Of a DNA stretch of 64,000 nt, positions 57,896 to 64,000 are shown piece after piece. The position numbers and the translations under genes are program-made. The first letter of the stretch is position 1, and every line of letters starts with the position of its first letter. Location of the stretch: the NCBI RefSeq assembly GCF_003399765.1, contig NZ_NFZV01000001.1:62001-126000 (forward strand), read 5' to 3'. Source of the DNA: Alkalilimnicola ehrlichii (GTDB lineage: Bacteria; Pseudomonadota; Gammaproteobacteria; Nitrococcales; AK92). The notes beneath the pieces are model-generated. The model ran no database searches. It worked only from the letters and a program-made list of their open reading frames with translations, and was not told the origin of the DNA.

Positions 57896-58774
57896 ATGAG
57901 CGAATTGGATAATTACCGACCGGAGAAGGCAAAGCTTCGCGATGCCTTTGATCGCGCTGCCAGCCGTTACGATGAAGTCGCCGTGTTGCAGCGAGAGGTC
58001 GGCGAGCGTCTATTGGGGCGCTTGGACCTCGTGACGCTACAGCCGGAGCGTATCTTGGATGTGGGTGCCGGAACGGGATACGCTGCGCGCGCGTTACAAA
58101 AGCGATACCGAAAGGCCGAAGTCATCCCTTTGGATATCGCGCCATCCATGTTGCGCCAAGCCAAGCGGCGTGGCGGCTTTTTGCGTCCCTTGCGGTGCGT
58201 GTGCGGCGATGCCGAGGCTTTGCCGCTGGCGAGCAACAGCGTTGATCTAGTTTTCTCTAACTTCACCTTACAGTGGTGTCACGATCTCGATCGTGTTTTC
58301 GCTGAGTTTCAGCGGGTACTCAGGCCCGGCGGGCTGGTGATGTTTTCCACCTTAGGGCCCGATACGCTAACGGAGTTGCGGCAAAGCTGGTCTGCCGTAG
58401 ACGACGCCGTTCACGTCAATGCCTTCATCGATATGCACGATGTTGGAGACGCGCTCGTTCGAGCGCACCTGGCTGAGCCGGTTATGGACGTCGAGCACTT
58501 CACGCTCACCTACGACAAGGTGCGCGACCTGATGGGCGACCTGAAAACCTTGGGTGCGCATAACGTTAGCGCCGGGCGCCGGCGCGGTTTGACTGGCAAG
58601 GGGGCTTTAGAAAAAGTCTATCGCGCCTATGAGCGTTTCCGCGATGCGGAGGGCCGTTTGCCGGCAACCTATGAAGTCGTTTATGGCCATGGCTGGGGGC
58701 CCGATACCTTGCCGCAACGCCCGGACGCGACAGGTGCGGTGCGGGTGCCGGTAAGTAGCCTGCGTCGTTCATAA
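57896..58774 (+). CDS. bioC: malonyl-ACP O-methyltransferase BioC
   Basis: BioC methylates malonyl-ACP to disguise it as a fatty-acid primer for pimeloyl synthesis. The 292-residue protein has the SAM motif ILDVGAGTGYAARALQ, an acidic post-I region, and FSNFTLQWCHDL, a BioC-specific pattern. It starts 15 bases after bioH. Confidence 0.92.
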   Translation: MSELDNYRPEKAKLRDAFDRAASRYDEVAVLQREVGERLLGRLDLVTLQPERILDVGAGTGYAARALQKRYRKAEVIPLDIAPSMLRQAKRRGGFLRPLRCVCGDAEALPLASNSVDLVFSNFTLQWCHDLDRVFAEFQRVLRPGGLVMFSTLGPDTLTELRQSWSAVDDAVHVNAFIDMHDVGDALVRAHLAEPVMDVEHFTLTYDKVRDLMGDLKTLGAHNVSAGRRRGLTGKGALEKVYRAYERFRDAEGRLPATYEVVYGHGWGPDTLPQRPDATGAVRVPVSSLRRS

Positions 58775-58785
58775 GGAAGCTCTTT

Positions 58786-59486
58786 ATGCTAAACCGGGGC
58801 ATTTTTGTAACCGGAACCGATACCGAAATCGGCAAAACCGTCGTTACCTGCGGCGTACTGCATCGCCTGCAAGGCGAAGGGTTCGCCGTGGCCGGTATGA
58901 AACCGATTGCCTCCGGTTGTCGGCGGACCGAAGCCGGTTTGCGTAACGAGGATGCCGAAGCGATTCGCGAGGTCGTCGGCCGCGCAATTCCCTATGAGCA
59001 GGTTAATCCTTATGCCTTGGAGCCGGCCATTGCTCCCCACTTGGCGGCTGTCGAGGCTGGCGTGGTGTTCGACTTTCCGCGTTTGCAGGCGGGTTATCAA
59101 CGCTTGGCCGCGGAAGCCGACTATACCTTGGTCGAAGGTGCCGGCGGTTGGCGTGTGCCGCTCGGGCAAGCGCGGGAGATGAGCGATTTGGCCGCTGCGC
59201 TGCAATTGCCGGTGCTGCTGGTGGTCGGTGTCCGCTTGGGTTGCATCAACCATGCTGCCTTAACCGCCGAGGCAATTCTTGCAGACGGCCGCCCATTGCT
59301 TGGATGGGTGGCCAATCTGGTTGCTGCTGATGATCCTTACCTTGACGCACAGGTGGATACCTTGCGCCAACGCCTTCCCGCCCCCTTATTAGGCATTGTG
59401 CCTCATCAACTATCCCTCCTGTCGACGTTACGGCGGGTGCGATTGACCTGGGTCAATTTTTGCATCGCGTGGACTTTTGTTGCTAA
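58786..59486 (+). CDS. bioD: dethiobiotin synthetase BioD, frameshifted near the 3' end
   Basis: BioD closes the ureido ring of dethiobiotin with ATP and CO2. The protein has the P-loop GTDTEIGKT, the lysine in GMKPIASG, and VEGAGGWRVPL. In the given frame the end reads oddly (Leu-Leu-Ser-Thr-Leu-Arg-Arg then Trp/Cys-rich residues, stop at 59496). Adding one base near 59414-59420 gives PVDVTAGAIDLGQFLHRVDF and a stop at 59484-59486, a typical BioD tail, for 233 residues. Last gene of the biotin operon. Confidence 0.9.
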
Positions 59487-59501
59487 TTGTCAATAACCTC
59501 T

Positions 59502-59517
59502 AAAACCATATGGTTTT
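59502..59517. repeat. perfect 16-base palindrome between bioD and the cox cluster
   Basis: AAAACCAT is followed directly by ATGGTTTT. It lies 15 bases past the corrected bioD stop and about 110 bases before the DUF2244 start. It might be an operator for the oxidase genes or a weak A/T-type terminator (stem AAAACC/GGTTTT, loop ATAT). Confidence 0.45.
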
Positions 59518-59627
59518 TGGGTGCTTGAACTGCTCTAGAATGCACCGCAGCCCAGGGCCTTCCTCTGCGCGTGTCTTCCGCCTTCTGGGTGCTTGAAGAC
59601 GGTAGCGCAACAGAAAAGGGATCCGCC

Positions 59628-60128
59628 ATGGTGGCCATTGAGCATGATGATGAGCAGTGTGAACGCTGTTTCGTACTTCAACCGGGTTCCGGGGCACAAT
59701 GGCGGGCAACCATGATGGTTTTTGCATTGATCGCCCTGACCTGCCTTGGCGTTGCGGTAAGTCTGGCTTTAGCCGGTTATTGGCTGATTCTGCCCTTTGC
59801 CGGTGTCGAGGTCATGGTTTTGTACTGGGCGCTTCACGCATCCGCGCTTAGGGCTGCCCAGCGCGAGGTGATCTGGATAGGGACATCCGAAGTGAAAGTA
59901 CAGAAAGGGCGAAAACGGCCGGAACAGCAGTGGCTATTCCAGCGGGTTTGGACGGAAGTTCACCTCGAACCTTCCGGTCATCCTTGGTACCCGAGCCGTT
60001 TATCTCTTCGATCGCGAGGTCAAGAGGTCGATATTGGGGGGTTCCTGCAGGAAAACGAGCGAGTCGCGCTGGCTCGCGAGCTGAAACGTTTTATCGGACC
60101 GATGGCGGCACCGGGACGCGGTGTGTGA
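59628..60128 (+). CDS. DUF2244 membrane protein of the cox locus
   Basis: The 166-residue protein has two close membrane helices (about 30-75) and the DUF2244 pattern: an N-terminal CFVLQPGSG, a LILPFAGVEV turn between the helices, and a C-terminal domain ending GGFLQENERVALARELKR. Genes of this family often precede cytochrome oxidase genes, as here, but the role is not known. AAGGG supports ATG 59628 over the upstream open frame. Confidence 0.8.
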   Translation: MVAIEHDDEQCERCFVLQPGSGAQWRATMMVFALIALTCLGVAVSLALAGYWLILPFAGVEVMVLYWALHASALRAAQREVIWIGTSEVKVQKGRKRPEQQWLFQRVWTEVHLEPSGHPWYPSRLSLRSRGQEVDIGGFLQENERVALARELKRFIGPMAAPGRGV

Positions 60129-60167
60129 GCGCCGGCCTGTGAATTCTCACACTGGGAGCAGCATGGG

Positions 60168-61331
60168 ATGAAGGTTACAAAAAGACTGGGTGCTAGGCTT
60201 GGCTTGGGGCTTGGCCTGCTATTGGCAGCGGGGCCTGCTGCCGCAAGCTGGGGGATGAATTTGACTCGGGGCGTTACCTCGCTCAGTCAATCCGTCTATG
60301 ACTTGCACATGCTGGTCCTCTGGATCTGCGTTGTGATTGGTACGGTAGTCTTCGGACTTATTCTTTGGTCCGTGATTCACCATCGCAAGTCCCGCGGCGT
60401 TACCGCCGCGCAATTCCACCACAGCACCGCCGTTGAAATTGCATGGACCGTCGTGCCCATGTTGATTCTGATCGCGATGGCCATTCCGGCTACGCGGGTG
60501 CTCGTGGCTATGCACGATACTGGGGATGCCGACGTCACCATTAAAGTGACTGGCTACCAGTGGATGTGGGAATACGAGTACATCGACGAAGATATCCAGT
60601 TCTTCAGTCGCCTTGACCGGGAGAGCGACCGAGTTCGTCAGCTTCGTTCCGGGCTCGATCCGCGCGAGGTCGAGAACTACCTGCTGAATGTCGATAAGCC
60701 GTTGGTCGTGCCGGTGAACCAGAAGATTCGGTTCCTGCTGACCGCTAACGACGTGATTCACTCTTTCTGGGTGCCAGACCTGGGTTGGAAGCGGGATGCC
60801 ATTCCAGGCTTCATTAACGAAGCTTGGGCGGAAATCCAAGAGCCGGGTATTTATCGCGGCCAGTGTGCCGAGCTGTGCGGTCGCGATCACGCGTTTATGC
60901 CGATTGTCGTGATCGCAAAATCGCAAGAAGACTATGAAGCCTGGATTGCCGAGCAGCGTGCGGAAGCGAACGGTGTTCCGGAGGTGGCCGCGGAAGAAGC
61001 GCCTGTCGAAGAAGCTGTCGCCGCCGATATGGACATGGACGACCTCATGCAGCGTGGCGAAGACGTCTACGGTGCTCAATGTGCCGCCTGTCATCAAGCC
61101 GACGGTCGGGGCAATCCGCCGATGTTCCCGACGCTGGCCGGCAGTGATTTTGTCGTTGGCCCGGCCGAGGATGTTATCGACATCGTTCTAAACGGCCAGG
61201 GGGCGATGCCACCTCTTGGTGGGGTGCTCGATGACGCCGATGTGGCTTCGGTTGTGACATACATTCGCAATGCCTTCGGCAACGAGACGGGTGACGTGGT
61301 GCAGCCCGCCGACGTGCAGGCGGCCCGCTAA
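60168..61331 (+). CDS. coxB: cytochrome c oxidase subunit II with fused cytochrome c (caa3 type)
   Basis: The 387-residue precursor has a signal peptide, two membrane helices (about 40-110), the CuA domain with QWMWEYEY and the copper ligands in CAELCGRDHAFM, an acidic linker, and a C-terminal cytochrome c domain with haem motif QCAACHQADGRG and a Met in the PPMFPTLAG region. The fusion marks a caa3-type oxidase that can take electrons directly or from a small cytochrome such as that at 18419. Confidence 0.94.
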   Translation: MKVTKRLGARLGLGLGLLLAAGPAAASWGMNLTRGVTSLSQSVYDLHMLVLWICVVIGTVVFGLILWSVIHHRKSRGVTAAQFHHSTAVEIAWTVVPMLILIAMAIPATRVLVAMHDTGDADVTIKVTGYQWMWEYEYIDEDIQFFSRLDRESDRVRQLRSGLDPREVENYLLNVDKPLVVPVNQKIRFLLTANDVIHSFWVPDLGWKRDAIPGFINEAWAEIQEPGIYRGQCAELCGRDHAFMPIVVIAKSQEDYEAWIAEQRAEANGVPEVAAEEAPVEEAVAADMDMDDLMQRGEDVYGAQCAACHQADGRGNPPMFPTLAGSDFVVGPAEDVIDIVLNGQGAMPPLGGVLDDADVASVVTYIRNAFGNETGDVVQPADVQAAR

Positions 61332-61357
61332 AGGGTTCCTTGGGAGGAAAGCCAGAG

Positions 61358-62962
61358 ATGACTGCAGCAACACACGACGAACATCATGCCGGACCGCCGA
61401 GCAGTTTCCTCGACCGGTGGCTGTTCACGACGAACCATAAGGACATTGGTACTTTATACCTGCTGTTTGCGCTGCTGATGTTTTTTGTCGGCGGTGCGAT
61501 GGCAATGGTAATTCGCGCCGAGCTGTTTCAGCCCGGCATGCAACTGGTTGATCCGTACTTCTTCAACCAGATGACGACCATGCACGCGCTGGTTATGATT
61601 TTCGGCGCCGTTATGCCGGCCTTCGTCGGTCTCGCGAACTGGATGATTCCGATCCAGATCGGTGCGCCGGACATGGCGTTACCGCGGATGAATAACTGGA
61701 GCTTCTGGATTCTTCCGTTCGCCTTCGCCATCATGCTCGCGACCTTTTTAATGCCTGGGGGCGCTCTGGCAGGTGGCTGGACCATGTATCCGCCGCTGAT
61801 GCTCCAGCACGGGATGGCTTTCCCGTTCGCGATCTTCGCGATTCACCTGCTGGGTATTTCCTCGATCATGGGTGCGATCAACGTCGTCGCTACCATTCTG
61901 AACATGCGCGCACCGGGTATGACCCTGATGAAAATGCCGCTGTTCGTTTGGACGTGGTTGATTACGGCTTATTTGATCATCGCGGTTATGCCGGTACTGG
62001 CAGGCGCGATCACCATGTTGCTGACCGACCAGTACTTCGGCACCAGCTTCTTTAGCGCCGCCGGTGGTGGCGACCCGGTTATGTACCAGCATATTTTCTG
62101 GTTCTTCGGCCACCCCGAGGTTTACATCATGATTCTGCCGGCCTTCGGCATTGTCTCGGCGATCATTCCGACGTTCGCTCGTAAACCGCTGTTTGGCTAC
62201 AGCTCCATGGTCTATGCCGTTGCTTCGATCGCCTTCTTGTCCTTCATCGTGTGGGCGCACCACATGTTCACGGTCGGCATGCCGTTGGCGGGCGAGTTGT
62301 TCTTTATGTATGCCACCATGCTGATCGCAGTCCCAACCGGGGTGAAGGTCTTTAACTGGATTGCGACGATGTGGCGCGGCGCCATGACTTTCGAAACGCC
62401 GATGTTATTCGCCATCGGGTTCGTGATTCTGTTCACCATCGGCGGTTTGTCCGGCATTATGTTGGCGATTGCTCCGGCCGACTATCAGTATCACGATACC
62501 TACTTCGTCGTTGCCCACTTCCACTATGTCCTGGTGACCGGGGCGGTGTTCTCCTTGTTCGCCGCGGCTTACTACTGGCTGCCGAAGTGGACCGGCCACA
62601 TGTACGACGAACGTTTGGGTAAATGGCACTTCTGGCTATCGGTCATTACCGTGAATGTGCTGTTCTTCCCGCAGCACTTCCTCGGCTTGGCCGGTATGCC
62701 GCGTCGTATCCCGGACTATGCGGTTCAGTTCACCGAGTTCAACATGATCTCCTCCATCGGCGGCTTCGCCTTCGGATTGAGTCAGTTGATCTTCGTCTGG
62801 GTGGTGATTAAGTGCATCCGCGGCGGTGAAAAAGCAACCGACCAGGTCTGGGAAGGTGCGCGTGGCCTCGAGTGGACCTTGAGCTCGCCGCCGCCGTATC
62901 ACAGCTTCACGACGCCGCCAAAGATCGAATCGAGTGCGGGTCTGGAGGGCAGCCCGCGGTAA
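61358..62962 (+). CDS. coxA: cytochrome c oxidase subunit I
   Basis: The catalytic subunit, 534 residues and twelve helices. It begins near FTTNHKDIGTLYLLF and shows the low-spin haem histidine in TTMHALVMIF, the CuB/tyrosine motif HPEVYIMILPAFG, the CuB histidine pair WAHHMFTVGM and the haem a3 ligand in VAHFHYVL. GGGAGG precedes the ATG at 61358. A nine-base hairpin spans its stop codon. Confidence 0.96.
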   Translation: MTAATHDEHHAGPPSSFLDRWLFTTNHKDIGTLYLLFALLMFFVGGAMAMVIRAELFQPGMQLVDPYFFNQMTTMHALVMIFGAVMPAFVGLANWMIPIQIGAPDMALPRMNNWSFWILPFAFAIMLATFLMPGGALAGGWTMYPPLMLQHGMAFPFAIFAIHLLGISSIMGAINVVATILNMRAPGMTLMKMPLFVWTWLITAYLIIAVMPVLAGAITMLLTDQYFGTSFFSAAGGGDPVMYQHIFWFFGHPEVYIMILPAFGIVSAIIPTFARKPLFGYSSMVYAVASIAFLSFIVWAHHMFTVGMPLAGELFFMYATMLIAVPTGVKVFNWIATMWRGAMTFETPMLFAIGFVILFTIGGLSGIMLAIAPADYQYHDTYFVVAHFHYVLVTGAVFSLFAAAYYWLPKWTGHMYDERLGKWHFWLSVITVNVLFFPQHFLGLAGMPRRIPDYAVQFTEFNMISSIGGFAFGLSQLIFVWVVIKCIRGGEKATDQVWEGARGLEWTLSSPPPYHSFTTPPKIESSAGLEGSPR

Positions 62963-62972
62963 CCCGCGGGCT
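62951..62972 (+). promoter_or_regulatory. perfect hairpin over the coxA stop codon
   Basis: AGCCCGCGG (62951-62959) pairs perfectly with CCGCGGGCT (62964-62972) around TAAC, so the coxA stop lies in the stem-loop. There is no T-run. It may stabilise the coxA message or reduce readthrough into the downstream assembly genes. Confidence 0.45.
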
Positions 62973-62980
62973 CGTACGCC

Positions 62981-63106
62981 ATGCAAGACGATAAACAACG
63001 GACCGAAGCAGCGCGCCGGCGCCGGATTCGATGGACTGTCGCAATTCTGGCGCTGGTCGCTCTCGGGTTTTATGTCAGTGTCATCCTAGGCTTGATACGG
63101 GTGTGA
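62981..63106 (+). CDS. cytochrome oxidase small assembly protein (41 residues)
   Basis: A short frame between coxA and cox11 encodes a basic N-terminus (Met-Gln-Asp-Asp-Lys, then an Arg-rich patch) and one membrane helix (VAILALVALGFYVSVILGLI). Size, charge pattern and place match the small proteins annotated as cytochrome oxidase small assembly protein between ctaD and ctaG in other proteobacteria. Its stop is separated from the cox11 start by one base, so translation is coupled. Confidence 0.75.
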   Translation: MQDDKQRTEAARRRRIRWTVAILALVALGFYVSVILGLIRV

Positions 63107-63107
63107 T

Positions 63108-63644
63108 ATGTCGGAGAATCGTGAGCAGCCCAAGCGGCACGGCCGTACTGTCGGAAAACTGTTGGCGGTTGCATTCGGGATGTTCGCCTTCGGGTTCGCA
63201 TTGGTACCTTTGTACCAAGTTATCTGCGAGGTCACCGGTCTCAATGGGTTCGTGTCCAACCGCATCGTTAACGAGCCCATGCCGGAGGTCGATAAGAGCC
63301 GGACGGTAACCGTCGAGTTTTTGGCTAATGTGGGTGGCGGGGCCAACTGGGAGTTTCGCCCGACGGTTCGGACGATGGAGGTCCATCCGGGCGAGATTTA
63401 TACCACCAGTTACTACGCCCGTAACCCGGCCGGGGACGCAGCGGCGGCTCAGGCAAGCTACAGCGTTGCACCGGGAAACGCGGCGCGTTACTTCGGGAAG
63501 CCCGATTGTTTTTGCTTTACTCGGCAAGAGTTCGATGCCGGAGAGGGGCGGGATATGCCGGTCACCTTTTTCGTTAGTCCGAACCTGCCGGCTAATGTAA
63601 ACCGCGTCACGCTGGCGTACACTTTTCACGAACTAGCGAACTAA
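63108..63644 (+). CDS. ctaG: cytochrome c oxidase assembly copper chaperone Cox11
   Basis: Cox11/CtaG delivers copper to the CuB site of subunit I. The 178-residue protein has one N-terminal membrane helix (about 17-38) with the following LYQVICEVTGLNG, and a periplasmic domain with the copper motif KPDCFCFTRQ. It lies between the small assembly gene and coxC. Confidence 0.94.
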   Translation: MSENREQPKRHGRTVGKLLAVAFGMFAFGFALVPLYQVICEVTGLNGFVSNRIVNEPMPEVDKSRTVTVEFLANVGGGANWEFRPTVRTMEVHPGEIYTTSYYARNPAGDAAAAQASYSVAPGNAARYFGKPDCFCFTRQEFDAGEGRDMPVTFFVSPNLPANVNRVTLAYTFHELAN

Positions 63645-63704
63645 AACGGCCTGAACAGCTCAGGCAGAGAACGATTGCCCAAATCGGCATAAGGGGATTG
63701 GAGA

Positions 63705-64000
63705 ATGGCTCACGCACAAGCGGCCTATTACGTACCGCACCGTACTGTACTCCCAATTATCGGAACCATTGGTTTGACGCTTATTGCGGTGGGTGCTTCC
63801 GGCTACCTGCAAGGGCTTGGCTGGGGGGGCCGGCTCTGATACTTGGCATCCTCGTCGTCTTGGGGATGATGTGGGGCTGGTTCGGCGCTGTCGTGAACGA
63901 GAGCGTCTCCGGGCTCTATAGCGAACAGATGGATCGCTCTTTCCGTTGGGGCATGATTTGGTTCATTTTCTCCGAAGTCATGTTCTTCGCCGCTTTCTTC
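63705..64000 (+). CDS. coxC: cytochrome c oxidase subunit III, 5' part, frameshifted; runs off the window
   Basis: The first 39 codons (MAHAQAAYYVPHRTVLP, then a helix) end in a false stop at 63837-63839. The run of seven G at 63823-63829 should be eight: the frame then continues GWGGPALILGILVVLG and MIWFIFSEVMFFAAFF, the start of subunit III. GGGGATTGGAG precedes the ATG. The gene continues beyond position 64000. Confidence 0.9.

Overview
This 64 kb window is ordinary bacterial chromosome, almost certainly from a gammaproteobacterium. It carries gene blocks in the order familiar from Pseudomonas-like genomes: mrcA / pilMNOPQ-aroK-aroB-(dgt)-gltBD-hemE; rph / yicC-gmk-rpoZ-spoT-ridA-recG; ubiCA; comF / bioBFHCD; and DUF2244-coxBA-cox11-coxC. 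The metal-site sequence of HemB, an Aer-like receptor with an FNR/ANR box, a phasin and a caa3-type oxidase point to a respiring, motile, polyhydroxyalkanoate-storing organism. I cannot place it to genus. I saw no rRNA, tRNA, insertion sequence, prophage or CRISPR array.

Layout. 1-2.7 kb: tail of an outer-membrane barrel gene, then a two-gene SRPBCC / zinc-alcohol-dehydrogenase operon. 2.8-8.1 kb: an Aer-like receptor divergent from a periplasmic PRC-barrel gene across a perfect FNR-type box, a frameshifted rhomboid protease, a phasin, an 855-base gap rich in perfect hairpins, and a small outer-membrane barrel. 8.2-12.1 kb: a CDP-archaeol-synthase-like membrane protein, a CvrA/NhaP2-type antiporter, and a membrane GGDEF protein with a degenerate active site but an intact I-site. 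12.2-20.4 kb: moaA, then the minus-strand cluster hemB-DUF47-pit-aroE, a TVP38 protein, a small cytochrome c, and hemE-nudix. 20.5-35 kb: gltBD, dgt, aroBK and the type IV pilus assembly operon pilMNOPQ. 35-44 kb: mrcA, a hypothetical protein, gltA, a zinc-free L31, a DUF3135 protein, rimO, a retropepsin-like protease and hemW. 44-54 kb: rdgB, rph, yicC, gmk, rpoZ, spoT, ridA, recG, ubiC and ubiA. 54-59.5 kb: comF and the complete biotin operon bioBFHCD behind a clear BirA operator. 59.5-64 kb: cytochrome oxidase genes, including a 41-codon gene.

The most important technical observation is that eleven conserved genes are broken by single frameshifts (rhomboid, DUF47, gltD, aroB, aroK, pilM, mrcA, rph, bioF, bioD, coxC). 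In ten of them exactly one base is missing, most clearly from a homopolymer, and restoring it gives a normal-length protein. Essential genes such as mrcA, aroK and aroB are among them, so sequencing or assembly error is far more likely than pseudogenisation. I annotate these as single genes spanning the shift.

The most interesting biology is regulatory: the FNR box between the aerotaxis receptor and the PRC gene with a five-codon minicistron beside it; the BirA operator that contains the bioB -35 hexamer on one side and the comF start codon on the other; a leader reading frame overlapping moaA; and the hairpin-dense gap at 6.6-7.3 kb. I did not find a large undescribed system.
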